Of a stretch of DNA of 64,000 nucleotides, positions 33,697-42,126 are shown one piece after another. Source of the DNA: Methanocorpusculum sp. (lineage in GTDB: Archaea > Halobacteriota > Methanomicrobia > Methanomicrobiales > Methanocorpusculaceae). A program made the translations under genes and the position numbers. The stretch covers positions 57,856 to 121,855 of the forward strand of contig DALTWK010000002.1 of NCBI GenBank assembly GCA_029987115.1. Direction: 5' to 3'. Within the stretch, counting starts at the first letter, position 1; every line of letters starts with the position of its first letter. The notes beneath the pieces are model-generated. The model had not been told where the DNA came from. It made no database searches and was given only the letters and a program-made list of their open reading frames with translations.

Positions 33697-35766
33697 TTAG
33701 GCCTCCTTTCTCTTGATGTTTACAGCACAGACCTTGTACTCCGGAGTGCGGGAAACTGGGTCGTATGCGGTGTTGGTAACAAGGTTTGCACGTGCTTCAA
33801 TGAAGTGGAACGGCATGAAGAAGACTCCCGGCTTAATGTCGTGGAAGACACGGGTCTTAACTTCAACTTCTCCGCGGCGGGAGTAGAGAATGACTGGTTC
33901 GCCGTCTTTGACGCCGAGCTTCTCTGCATCGACTTCGTTCATTTCGAGCCATGCAGTCGGGCAGTCGCGGTCGAGCTGTTCGCATCTGCGGGTCATGGAT
34001 CCGCTTGGCCAGTGCCAGATGGTTGCACCAGTGGTGAGCCAGAACGGATATTCTGCATCGATAACCTCAGCTGGGTCGCGGTGTTCAATTGCTTCAAGGC
34101 ATGCCTTTCCTTCCGGCATTCCTGCGAATTCCTTAACGTGGAGAATTGCAGTTCCCGGGTGGTCTTCAGTCGGGCATGGCCACTGGATTCCATCACCGTC
34201 GAGTTTTGCGTAGGTGATACCTGCATACTGCGGGGTGATACCTCTCATTTCGTTGAAGACATCCTCGGTGGTCTCCCATGCGAACTTGTCGCCGTAGCCC
34301 ATCTTGGTTGCAATCATCTTCATGATCTCCCAGTCAAGTTTTGCCTCTCCTGGTGCATCCTGTGCCTTTCTGAATCTCTGGACACGGCGTTCTGCGTTGG
34401 TCTGGGTACCATCTTCTTCTGCATAGCAGGATCCCGGAAGGACAACATCTGCGTAGCGGGAAGTTTCGGTGTTGAAGATATCCTGGACAACTAAGAATTC
34501 GCAGTTCTCCATTGCCTTTTCAACCATCTTGGAGTTCGGGTCGGAAATGACCGGGTTTTCTCCCATAAGGTACATACACTTGACCTGGTCCGGGTGCTCG
34601 TATAAGGTGTCGAGCATCTCTGGGATGTGGAGACCAAGCTTTCCTTCCGGAACAGAGTCAACGCCCCAGTATGCTGCAACTTTCTTTGCTGCTTCTGGGT
34701 TCATGACGGACTGGTATCCGGAGTATACGTTCGGCAGTGCTCCCATATCGCAGGAACCCTGAACGTTGTTCTGACCACGGAGTGCGTTGACACCGCATCC
34801 TGGCTTTCCGATGTTTCCAAGGATAGTCTGAATGTGTGCGATGGATCTGACGTTGTCGACACCGACAGTGTGCTGGGTGATACCAAGACAGTGGACGAAA
34901 GCAGTCTTGTGCTGGCATTCGTGGAGCCACTGGAGTGCAGTCTGAATCTGTTCTACTGGGATACCGCAGATTGCAGAGGTGTTCTCAATGCTGTATTTGT
35001 CCTGGGTAACGCACTTCTTAAGGTCTTCGTATCCCTTGGTTCTGTTCTCGACGAACTCGTGGTCAATCCAGTCGTTCTCGATGATGTATTTCATCAGACA
35101 GTTCAGGAGCTGGATATCAGTTCCCGGGAAGTGCTGAATGTGCATCTCTGCCTGCTTTGCAGTTGGAGTTACACGCGGGTCGCAGACGATGATGTGTGCT
35201 CCCTTCTTCTTTGCTTCCATGATTCTGCGGCCTGCAAGCGGGTGTGCTTCAAGGTTGTTAGAACCAATGATGAAAACGAGATCTGCAATTGCAAGGTCAT
35301 CGAAGGAGTTAGTGGATGCTCCGGATCCGAAGACTTTTGCAAGACCTGCAACAGTCGGTGCGTGGCACAGACGTGCACAGTGGTCGATGTTCGGGGTCTT
35401 TAAGACGATACGTGCGAACTTCTGCATTGCGTAGTTGTCTTCATTGCAGCAGCGTGCAGAGGAGATAACTGCGAACTCTTCCGGCTTGTACTTTGCGAAG
35501 TTTTCTGCAATAACAGCTAATGCTTCGTCCCAGGTTGCCGGTTTCTGTTCTCCGGTCTTCGGGTCTTTGATAAGCGGGGTGGTCAGACGGTCTGGAGAGT
35601 TGATGAACTCAAATCCGAAAATTCCTTTCGGACAGAGCTTACCCTGGTTGACCGGACCTCTCTGTGACGGGGCGCTGTCAATGATCTTTCCGTCTTTAAC
35701 GACTAAGTTGAAAGAACATCCAGCTCCGCAGTACGGACAGGTTGTTGTGACATACTTAATTTCCAT
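33697..35766 (-). CDS. fdhA: Formate dehydrogenase, alpha (molybdopterin) subunit
   Basis: A 689-residue molybdopterin-guanine-dinucleotide enzyme that oxidises formate to CO2. The N-terminal 4Fe-4S motif is CPYCGAGCSFNLVV followed by LCPKG, and the metal-ligand site is DHCARLCHAPTVAGL near residue 132, with cysteine at the place where some methanogens have selenocysteine. Molybdopterin signatures LRGQNNVQGSCDMGALPNVY and the C-terminal SRTPEYKVCAV are present. GAGG lies eight bases before the ATG. With fdhB it forms a two-gene operon; fdhC and carbonic anhydrase lie just upstream in the same direction. Confidence 0.96.
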   Translation of the reverse strand: MEIKYVTTTCPYCGAGCSFNLVVKDGKIIDSAPSQRGPVNQGKLCPKGIFGFEFINSPDRLTTPLIKDPKTGEQKPATWDEALAVIAENFAKYKPEEFAVISSARCCNEDNYAMQKFARIVLKTPNIDHCARLCHAPTVAGLAKVFGSGASTNSFDDLAIADLVFIIGSNNLEAHPLAGRRIMEAKKKGAHIIVCDPRVTPTAKQAEMHIQHFPGTDIQLLNCLMKYIIENDWIDHEFVENRTKGYEDLKKCVTQDKYSIENTSAICGIPVEQIQTALQWLHECQHKTAFVHCLGITQHTVGVDNVRSIAHIQTILGNIGKPGCGVNALRGQNNVQGSCDMGALPNVYSGYQSVMNPEAAKKVAAYWGVDSVPEGKLGLHIPEMLDTLYEHPDQVKCMYLMGENPVISDPNSKMVEKAMENCEFLVVQDIFNTETSRYADVVLPGSCYAEEDGTQTNAERRVQRFRKAQDAPGEAKLDWEIMKMIATKMGYGDKFAWETTEDVFNEMRGITPQYAGITYAKLDGDGIQWPCPTEDHPGTAILHVKEFAGMPEGKACLEAIEHRDPAEVIDAEYPFWLTTGATIWHWPSGSMTRRCEQLDRDCPTAWLEMNEVDAEKLGVKDGEPVILYSRRGEVEVKTRVFHDIKPGVFFMPFHFIEARANLVTNTAYDPVSRTPEYKVCAVNIKRKEA

Positions 35767-36160
35767 GGTTAAACCTCGGATACATAATTATTTGAATTCC
35801 TTATTTTATTTAAGTTACCCCTTAAATGATGATTAAAGGTGGGTTATAATATGGTGATTTTTGATGGTTATAAAAATAATGTTAATTTATAGGCAAATAA
35901 TAATTTTAAAACATTAACTAAGCAAGGTTACTATTTAAACTACAATTTGCGCGACCCTCTCAGAAGGGTCCAGACATTCAGATCATCTCTATCAGTGAAC
36001 AGTAAAAATACGCATATTAACCGACCAAATTAATGAAAAATCACGGTATTTTATAAAATAAAATCAAATTTCTTGATATTTTCTTGAATTATGTTAAAAA
36101 TAGAAGAATCTTCAGCATTGCCGATGCAATGCACCGACCGCTGAATATTATCTGCAATCC
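35767..36160. promoter_or_regulatory. 394-bp AT-rich intergenic region carrying fdhA control signals
   Basis: No gene is seen here. On the minus strand two TATA-like elements precede fdhA: CCATATTATAA (35844-35854) and CCTATAAATTAA (35882-35893), giving leaders of roughly 55 and 95 nt. Further upstream is a palindrome GACCCT-N6-AGGGTC at 35953-35970 (approximate), a candidate operator. Next to the carbonic anhydrase stop, GCATTGC-CGAT-GCAATGC (36115-36132) forms a hairpin, and TTCAGC/GCTGAA (36111-36116, 36140-36145) an alternative one. The composition is clearly more AT-rich than the genes on both sides. Confidence 0.6.
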
Positions 36161-36745
36161 TTATGCAATCTTGGAAAGAATTCCTGTTTCCAAGTTATAG
36201 AAGAGACCATGCAGCGAAATACTGCCTTCAGCCTCGGCTATGGATACCAGCGGATATGCCCGCAGATGTTCCAGCTGAAGTCTGATATTCTCATACTCAA
36301 TTTCCCGCTTCCGGACTGCTTTTTCTTCCGGGGTTGTTACAGCACCGAGACGTGCATCAACCCGCACTTGTGCTTCCCGTGCATTGTTTATCCACATCGG
36401 AATATACGCGTCTTTGGACATGTCAGCATCGAGAGCGTTCAATGCTCCGCAGTCAGAATGACCGCAGATAACAATGTCTTTTACCTTCAGATGCTTGATT
36501 GCATATTCAAGGACCGTTGCAAAGTTCCAGTCATGTGTCGGCACAATGTTTCCGATGTTACGGTGAGTAAAAAGCTCACCTGCTCTGCAATGAGTAATAC
36601 GTTCGGGGTTCACCCGTGAATCAGAACAGCCAATCCAGAGGACAGTCGGATGCTGGGCCGTTGTCATCTGCATGTAGCGGTCTTTCTTCCGCTCGAAATC
36701 TTTTTCGAGAAATATTTTGTTCCCTTCAAGGAGTTCCTCAATCAT
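36161..36745 (-). CDS. Beta-class carbonic anhydrase
   Basis: The 194-residue enzyme interconverts CO2 and bicarbonate. The zinc and catalytic motifs are CSDSRVNPERI near residues 40-50, and CGHSDCGALNAL near 94-105 with histidine and cysteine ligands. THRNIGNIVP between them is typical of the family. No signal peptide, so it acts in the cytoplasm. It follows fdhC by about 105 nt with a hairpin between, and precedes fdhA. Joint placement with formate import and oxidation suggests it removes or supplies the CO2/bicarbonate produced there. Confidence 0.95.
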   Translation of the reverse strand: MIEELLEGNKIFLEKDFERKKDRYMQMTTAQHPTVLWIGCSDSRVNPERITHCRAGELFTHRNIGNIVPTHDWNFATVLEYAIKHLKVKDIVICGHSDCGALNALDADMSKDAYIPMWINNAREAQVRVDARLGAVTTPEEKAVRKREIEYENIRLQLEHLRAYPLVSIAEAEGSISLHGLFYNLETGILSKIA

Positions 36746-36779
36746 GGAAAAAAACCTCTAATTTAATAAATGGAATGGA

Positions 36780-36809
36780 AAAAGAAACATCCCGGGATCT
36801 CCGGGATGT
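36780..36809 (-). terminator. Hairpin with T-rich tail between fdhC and carbonic anhydrase
   Basis: ACATCCCGG (36787-36795), loop GATCT, CCGGGATGT (36801-36809) is a perfect 9-pair stem. On the minus strand it is followed by TTTCTTTTTCC. It could end part of the fdhC transcripts and lower carbonic anhydrase expression. Confidence 0.65.
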
Positions 36810-36851
36810 CATATCATTTTTCAGTTGTTTGGACTAATCTGTGATTAGTGA

Positions 36852-37706
36852 TTATTTTGCTTCAAGTGCACGGACTTCCTTCTTGAAGGAGAAGTGGTAC
36901 ACAATTACGAGCAGGACGACTGCACCGACGATGTTACCAAGGGTTGCCCAGATAATATTGCTGGTCCACATGGTTCCCCAGTTCAGGACGTCGTTTAAGC
37001 CGTTGCCTGTAATGAGGTTCGTGATGATACCTGCCGGGATAAAGTACATGTTTGCAACACAGTGTTCGAAACCGCTTGCAACGAAGGCAAAGATTGGGAA
37101 CCAGATTGCAACAATCTTGGAGATGACTTCATCTGCTGCAAGACCAAGGAAGAGAGCAAGGCAGACGAGCCAGTTACAAAGAATACCCTTGAAGAAGCAG
37201 GAGAGAATACCCATTGCTCCAGTGTAGGATACTTTTGCAGTTGCAATTGCAATTGCACGGGTACCGAAGGCGGTTGCAGTTGCAACACCTGCTGCGGACC
37301 AGGAAACGTACGGACCGTAGGAGACAAGGAATGCCATGAACAGGGAACCGATGAGGTTTCCGATGTAGACAATAATCCAGAGTTTGACGAGTCCGCCAAT
37401 CTTGATGTGTCCCTGAGCAAGTGCCATTGGTGCGAACATTGCATCACCGGTGAAAAGTTCAGCACCGGTAAGAACGACGAGAACTAAACCAATCGGGAAC
37501 AGTGCTCCGAGAACGACCTGTCCCATACCTGCGCCGAGAGTGTCGGCGACACCGGTGGAACCGACCGTTGCAAGTGCTGCACCGACGGCGATGTATGCTC
37601 CTGCAAGGAATGCACGGACGAGCATGTTAAAGCCGCCGAGACTGCATTTACCCTTACCAGCAGCTCCGATTTTGGCACAAACCTGTGCCGGGCTAAATGT
37701 TACCAT
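36852..37706 (-). CDS. fdhC: Formate transporter, FocA/NirC (FNT) family
   Basis: The 284-residue FdhC has the six-helix FNT pattern. It starts MVTFSPAQVCAKIGAAGKGK, has the first pore segment AFLAGAYIAVGAALATVGST and the FTGDAMF motif near residue 106, and ends in FKKEVRALEAK. FNT proteins move formate across the membrane as homopentamers. A GAGGTG ribosome-binding site and the TATA element at 37772 precede it. Long runs of small residues are normal for the family. It is the first gene of the fdhC-carbonic anhydrase unit. Confidence 0.95.
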   Translation of the reverse strand: MVTFSPAQVCAKIGAAGKGKCSLGGFNMLVRAFLAGAYIAVGAALATVGSTGVADTLGAGMGQVVLGALFPIGLVLVVLTGAELFTGDAMFAPMALAQGHIKIGGLVKLWIIVYIGNLIGSLFMAFLVSYGPYVSWSAAGVATATAFGTRAIAIATAKVSYTGAMGILSCFFKGILCNWLVCLALFLGLAADEVISKIVAIWFPIFAFVASGFEHCVANMYFIPAGIITNLITGNGLNDVLNWGTMWTSNIIWATLGNIVGAVVLLVIVYHFSFKKEVRALEAK

Positions 37707-37771
37707 TAATGAAACACCTCACATTCCTGAATTAAATCAAGATGTGTTACATATTTTCTCATATCGGAAAG

Positions 37772-37785
37772 TATATAAAATATAC
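37772..37785 (-). promoter_or_regulatory. fdhC TATA element
   Basis: TATATAAAATATAC, read on the minus strand as GTATATTTTATATA, lies about 70 nt before the fdhC ATG. A start near 37750 would leave a 45-nt leader ending in GAGGTG. The rest of the 273-bp gap (37707-37979) holds only an AT-rich inverted repeat, ATTTTTCT-AAAT-AGAAAAAT at 37895-37914. Confidence 0.5.
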
Positions 37786-37979
37786 GAATTTCCATCCGAA
37801 AGAAGCGACGCTGAATAGTGTTTCAGAAACTTGGATTGGGAAAATAATACCGTTTACTCTGAAAAAAACAATCATTTTTCCCCGAAATAACAGTATTTTT
37901 CTAAATAGAAAAATGGCGCGCAATTGGGGATTTAACCAAATATTCAGAATTAAATAAAAAATCAGCAAAAAATATGGGT

Positions 37980-38330
37980 TTATTCCTGAGAATATCCTTC
38001 TGCCTGCAACAGTCCTATGAATGCTCCAAGCATACCGGGGATTTCTTCGAGAACCAAAGTCCAGAAATCCGACGGGTGTTCATCCATATATTTGAGGATT
38101 TTATCGGATGAGAAAAGGGAATATGCCTGCCAGTCGACTTCATCATGCTCTGCTCTGAATGCTTCTGAAATCGGTGCTGTTTCTTTCGATACAGATATCA
38201 AAAGTTCTTTCATTTTTGCTAGAAAGTCACCGTTCTTTTTGTATTCCTTTGGACGGTGTGAAAGACCTGCTTCGAGAAATGTTTTGAGGTATCCGATGGA
38301 ATTGCTGATGTGGAGTAAATCGTCTTCCAT
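37980..38330 (-). CDS. Hypothetical helical protein, 116 residues
   Basis: From ATG 38330 the product starts MEDDLLHISNSIGYLKTFLE and is helical and acidic, with DWQAYSLFSSDKILKYMDEH and a glycine-containing end EEIPGMLGAFIGLLQAEGYS. A GTG at 38339 would add three residues. No known domain was recognised. It is isolated between the fdhC promoter and a divergent small membrane gene. Confidence 0.65.
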   Translation of the reverse strand: MEDDLLHISNSIGYLKTFLEAGLSHRPKEYKKNGDFLAKMKELLISVSKETAPISEAFRAEHDEVDWQAYSLFSSDKILKYMDEHPSDFWTLVLEEIPGMLGAFIGLLQAEGYSQE

Positions 38331-38440
38331 TCTATTCACAAATGTAATAGGAAGTTAAACAATATCAATATGTCAGATTGAAGTTTTTATCATATATACA
38401 GAAAAGACCTCTAAATATCTGCAAGACATATACTAAAGAT

Positions 38441-38704
38441 ATGACACCACAGAAAAAACAGCTCGGATCAACCTACGGTAGAACAACACTTATACTCTGT
38501 ATAGTTCTCGCCGCATTCGGCCTCGGTTTTCTGATATACAGTATTGTTTCCGGAGCAGAAACCACACTTACCGTTGTTTCCGCGGTTATCTTTGCAGTTG
38601 CACTAATTCTTTTGCTCTTCTCCATAGTCCTTCTGCGCAGACAGAAAGCAATGCTAAGACAGTATGAAGAGTGGAATGAGACCGTTGAAAATCTCAGAGA
38701 ATAA
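38441..38704 (+). CDS. Small membrane protein, 87 residues
   Basis: I start at ATG 38441 since CTAAATATC (38411-38419) sits about 26 nt ahead, fitting a leaderless message; a longer frame to 38378 would cross that box. The protein has a basic start MTPQKKQLGSTYGRTT, two membrane helices (LILCIVLAAFGLGFLIYSIV and LTVVSAVIFAVALILLLFSI) and a charged tail with RRQKAMLRQYEEWNETVENL. Function unknown. Confidence 0.65.
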   Translation: MTPQKKQLGSTYGRTTLILCIVLAAFGLGFLIYSIVSGAETTLTVVSAVIFAVALILLLFSIVLLRRQKAMLRQYEEWNETVENLRE

Positions 38705-38766
38705 CCGTAATTTGATATGATAAGAAAATCAATATATCAGCAGGACAGCTGATAACCCCTCACGGC

Positions 38767-38807
38767 AATGAGTAAAAAACCTCAGTTGTCCTAACTGTTT
38801 TTCTCAT
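38767..38807. terminator. Imperfect hairpin in the 38.7-38.85 kb gap
   Basis: CAGTT-GTCCT-AACTG (38783-38797) is extended by AAAAA/TTTTT and AATGAG/CTCATT on its sides. The T-rich right arm makes it a likely transcript end for the small membrane gene. Confidence 0.5.
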
Positions 38808-38852
38808 TCATTCAGCAGTCTTATACCTTAAAGCAACAATACGTTAAGAATA

Positions 38853-39368
38853 ATGGAGAGAAAAATCGGAACGCATCCGGCACAGAAAAAACCATCCTTC
38901 CCGATAAAGAACAAGTCGCACAACGACAGAATACGTGAAGCCGCCGCTCCGGAAAGAACAAGTCTCGTGGTACATGAAGAGGAGGCAACTGCACGTGCAT
39001 TTACCATCCCTCTCTACAAAGCGAAAGCCGATTTCTTCCGCATAGGAATTCCGAAAGAACAGTTTTACCGAAGTTATATCCCCATAGCATATAATGATGT
39101 CACTGTGGTCGGCAGAATATACCGCGGAGATCATGCAACGGACTATCTCGAATGTAAATTTCCCGAGCCGATTCGCGGAAAGTTCCAGTATCCGGCTGCA
39201 TTCACATTTGAGCGGAAAGGAGAAAACTCCTACAAACTGATGCCGGCTAAAGATAAAAGCGAATATCCGGCAAAACCGAGACAGCAACAAAAGAAACCGG
39301 CTGAACAGAAATCATCGAATAATCAGAAACGGCATACGTTCCCCGTAAAAAATTCCCACAAAAAATAA
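38853..39368 (+). CDS. Hypothetical basic protein, 171 residues
   Basis: The protein has a basic start (MERKIGTHPAQKKPSFPIKN), a compact middle with SLVVHEEEATARAFTIPLYK and DVTVVGRIYRGDHATDYLEC that looks like a small beta-rich fold, and a disordered lysine/glutamine/proline tail (PRQQQKKPAEQKSSNNQKRH). The charge pattern suggests nucleic acid or ribosome contact but no domain could be named. The gene is alone. Confidence 0.65.
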   Translation: MERKIGTHPAQKKPSFPIKNKSHNDRIREAAAPERTSLVVHEEEATARAFTIPLYKAKADFFRIGIPKEQFYRSYIPIAYNDVTVVGRIYRGDHATDYLECKFPEPIRGKFQYPAAFTFERKGENSYKLMPAKDKSEYPAKPRQQQKKPAEQKSSNNQKRHTFPVKNSHKK

Positions 39369-39464
39369 TTTTTTTTCAATAAGGATAATTGTCCTTCTTG
39401 GTACTCTTTTGTTTACCGCACAATGATTGTGACAGGATAAAAAAATAGGAACAATCGTGTTGCT

Positions 39465-40589
39465 CTATTCCAGAGGAACACGGTTGTCGAGTAAAACATG
39501 CTGGGGCTGATTTTTAAGACATACAGCCGCAACTGCACCGATGATTCCACGGCCGCCATATGTCCTGATTCCACAATCCTGAGCAATTCGGACAACATCA
39601 TCAAGAGAAACACGGTGATAGCGGATTGCCGCAGCAATCTCCTTCATTTTCTTCGAAACGAAGATACCGGTATAAACGGCAACTCCCCATTCAGCAGAGA
39701 CACTTTCATCAGCAACAAATCGACAGATTTTGGCAATCAAATCATCCAATTTATCCGGTTCTACTGCAAACTCCAGAAAACTGCAGGAGTTGCCTGCGGT
39801 CATTTCTTCGATATTCTGAGATAGAACTGCCACCTGATGACGGATGCCAATAGCTGCTTTCGATTCAGAAACAGTCTTCAAGAGTGCGTTTGCCAGGGCA
39901 AAAGTTGCACCTCCGCATCCTTTCCGGTCGGTGTCATCGATACCGACAGTGACGGGAATCAGAGCGGGAGTCCTGACTTTGCCGGTCATCAGGCCTCCTC
40001 CTGCGGAAATCTCGACATGCTTTACACCGGCGGCCATTCCCATCATCGATGACAGAGAATACGACGGGCCGCCATACACGGAAGTTATCGTCTGAATGAC
40101 ATCGGATCCGTCAAGGGTTACATTCTGCAGTCCGACTGCGGCATGTTCAAGATTCAGCGGGCGTGCTTCTCCAAGTTTTGCAATCTCCCGGAAGATCAGA
40201 CCGTCACGGGAAACATAGAGAGCGGCTCCCCCAGCTTTCCGGTGATGGTATTCGCAGAATCCGGCACATCCGCTTGACAGACACTCATGAAAAATCTCAG
40301 CATATCCATCGGACACCGTTGTAAATATCCTTCTGCAGGTTGTCTGAGGGAGAGCGCTGCGTGACGCATAGTGAGCCGGACTTCTTCCCCGCTGCTCCTC
40401 TTTGACAAAAATGCAGCCTTCCTGCAGAAGACGGTTTACCCAATCCTGTGCAGTTGACCGCGGAACATCAGTTTCCTCGGCAATCTCTGCCGTGGTGAAA
40501 AACCCTGACTCCAGGGTTTTCCGGCGCATCACCTGCATAAAAACAGTGCGGCGGTGGAGAACGCCGCCGGTATTATCACTGGAAACCAT
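39465..40589 (-). CDS. HTH domain protein fused to a GIDDTD (TiaS/MMP11-like) domain
   Basis: A 374-residue protein with an N-terminal winged-helix segment (FFTTAEIAEETDVPRSTAQD, residues 30-49), a cysteine-rich piece CLSSGCAGFC near 105, and a large C-terminal domain with VTVGIDDTDRKGCGGATFAL near residue 211. GIDDTD is the hallmark of the domain shared by the tRNA-Ile2 agmatidine synthase TiaS and methanogenesis marker protein 11; the layout is closer to the latter. Its start overlaps the end of the homoserine dehydrogenase gene by 14 nt, so the two are cotranscribed. Function unknown; a regulator with a nucleotide-binding domain is one reading. Confidence 0.65.
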   Translation of the reverse strand: MVSSDNTGGVLHRRTVFMQVMRRKTLESGFFTTAEIAEETDVPRSTAQDWVNRLLQEGCIFVKEEQRGRSPAHYASRSALPQTTCRRIFTTVSDGYAEIFHECLSSGCAGFCEYHHRKAGGAALYVSRDGLIFREIAKLGEARPLNLEHAAVGLQNVTLDGSDVIQTITSVYGGPSYSLSSMMGMAAGVKHVEISAGGGLMTGKVRTPALIPVTVGIDDTDRKGCGGATFALANALLKTVSESKAAIGIRHQVAVLSQNIEEMTAGNSCSFLEFAVEPDKLDDLIAKICRFVADESVSAEWGVAVYTGIFVSKKMKEIAAAIRYHRVSLDDVVRIAQDCGIRTYGGRGIIGAVAAVCLKNQPQHVLLDNRVPLE

Positions 40590-41559
40590 ACTTTTCGTAA
40601 ATGAAAATCATATCAGAGAGAACCGCAGATGCCGTTTCTATGGAACCTGCACCGGGGCCGATGAACGTTATGTCGCCGGCGTATTCCGTTTCCACGGTTA
40701 CTGCGTTCAGAGTCTCATCAAGGACAAGCGGATCGTCTTCCGGAAGGAGACGCGGAGAAACCTCAAGATCTTTCTTGTCAGGATAGAGAGACGCAATCAG
40801 ACGAATGGTATGTCCGGTGGTGTGGGCCATCTTGATTGCATCCGGAGTCAAACGGTCAATTCCTGTCCGCTGAACGTCCTTTAAGGAGACATTCATTCCA
40901 AGCACGGTGTTTGCAAGAATCACGAGCTTGATTGCCGCATCAGTACCATTCACATCATAGGTCGGGTCAGCTTCTGCATACCCTAAATCACGTGCTTCCG
41001 CCAGTGCCTGCTGGTAGGTAAGACCCTCTTCTTCCATACGGTAAAGAATATAATTGCAGGTACCATTGAGAACACCGAAAAGCGCTTTTATCTTGTTTCC
41101 GCCAAGTCCGGTTCTGATGCCGTTAATAATCGGAATCGCTCCTGCAACAGTTCCTTCAAATCTGAGGTCAGCATTGTTTTCTTCTGCCAGGGTTGAAAGT
41201 TCCCGGTATGCAAGAGAAATCGGTCCTTTGTTAGAGGTTACCACATGCTTCCCGCGGGAGAGGGCAATTTTAATGGTAGAAAGAGCCGGTTCTCCCGTAA
41301 TTGCATTGGTTGGAGTAACCTCAACCAGAACATCATAATCGATTTCTGCAGCAATTCTGAATGCAGTCCATTCCGGAGTTCCGCATTTTCCCGTTTTCTT
41401 CTTAATGGAAAGAACTTCCTGGATGTCAAGTCCTTCAGCATTTACCACACCGCTTTTAGAGTCGGCAACTGCAACAACGCTGAACCGTTCGTCGCCAGTC
41501 AGGACATGACATACACCGCGACCAACTGAGCCAAGGCCGATTAATGCTACTTTCATCAT
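40576..41559 (-). CDS. hom: Homoserine dehydrogenase
   Basis: The 327-residue enzyme reduces aspartate semialdehyde to homoserine for threonine, methionine and isoleucine. It has the Rossmann start VALIGLGSVGRGVCHVL, VTSNKGPIS near residue 112, FEGTVAGAIPIINGIRT near 136, and YDVNGTDAAIKLVILAN near 200 with the catalytic lysine. It lacks the C-terminal ACT domain of longer homologues. GGAGG precedes two tandem ATGs; the start overlaps the stop of an upstream ACT protein, so feedback control may be carried by that separate chain. Confidence 0.95.
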   Translation of the reverse strand: MMKVALIGLGSVGRGVCHVLTGDERFSVVAVADSKSGVVNAEGLDIQEVLSIKKKTGKCGTPEWTAFRIAAEIDYDVLVEVTPTNAITGEPALSTIKIALSRGKHVVTSNKGPISLAYRELSTLAEENNADLRFEGTVAGAIPIINGIRTGLGGNKIKALFGVLNGTCNYILYRMEEEGLTYQQALAEARDLGYAEADPTYDVNGTDAAIKLVILANTVLGMNVSLKDVQRTGIDRLTPDAIKMAHTTGHTIRLIASLYPDKKDLEVSPRLLPEDDPLVLDETLNAVTVETEYAGDITFIGPGAGSIETASAVLSDMIFIYEKYGFQ

Positions 41560-42089
41560 AGGCGCCCTCCGATTTCATCAACAATCATGAGATTCTTCTT
41601 GGCAGCAATTGCCTCAAGTTTCTCAATTACATTATCCATTTCAGCTTCAGTTACTGCCTTGATTGTTATTTTCGCAGTTGACGGTTCATCAACTTTCGGC
41701 ATAATCATATGCAGCTCGGTAACTTCGGCAATATCTTTACGATCAATCTGATTGATAGTGTCAGTCAAATCCGTATGCAGAATGTGCCCGATAAGAATGA
41801 ACGTCTTCATGCACATCAGGCGTTCAATGCCGACGCGGGTGATGGTTATGCCGTGTTCTTTCAATGAATCAAGGAGTTTCGGAAGAATGGACTCCTGATG
41901 AGAAATAACAATATCCACAATCAGATCTGCTCCGGGATCCTCCTCATCTCGCTGATGGGAAATGGTAATAATGTTTGCTCCGCTTTCCGAAATCGGCTTG
42001 ATTGCCTCAAGAAGCTGACCAGGTTTATCCTGCAGCTCCAGTTTCAGTGTTGTTCGTACGTATTTGTATTTTTGTGATTTCTGCGCCAT
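41556..42089 (-). CDS. ACT domain protein, probable regulatory partner of homoserine dehydrogenase
   Basis: A 177-residue protein. An ACT domain is clear at the N-terminus (VRTTLKLELQDKPGQLLEAI and then GANIITISHQRDEE), and a second ACT-like unit fills the rest, with ETFILIGHILHTDLT-like strands (KTFILIGHILHTDLTDTINQ). ACT domains bind amino acids. It overlaps hom by four bases and is translated first, so it is likely the allosteric subunit sensing threonine or methionine. This archaeal gene pair is known from other euryarchaea by its order. Confidence 0.88.
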   Translation of the reverse strand: MAQKSQKYKYVRTTLKLELQDKPGQLLEAIKPISESGANIITISHQRDEEDPGADLIVDIVISHQESILPKLLDSLKEHGITITRVGIERLMCMKTFILIGHILHTDLTDTINQIDRKDIAEVTELHMIMPKVDEPSTAKITIKAVTEAEMDNVIEKLEAIAAKKNLMIVDEIGGRL

Positions 42090-42126
42090 GGGGAATCCCT
42101 ACTAACAGTCCAGGGGTACAAAAAAG

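Noticed and set aside
35360..35380. Selenocysteine in FdhA
   Set aside because: The codon at the metal-ligand site is a cysteine codon and the frame has no internal TGA.
34627..35403. 258-codon plus-strand frame opposite fdhA
   Set aside because: Same explanation as for fdhB; the molybdopterin enzyme on the other strand is certain.
36111..36145. Hairpins after carbonic anhydrase as a riboswitch
   Set aside because: They lie downstream of a stop and far from fdhA; a transcript-end role is simpler.
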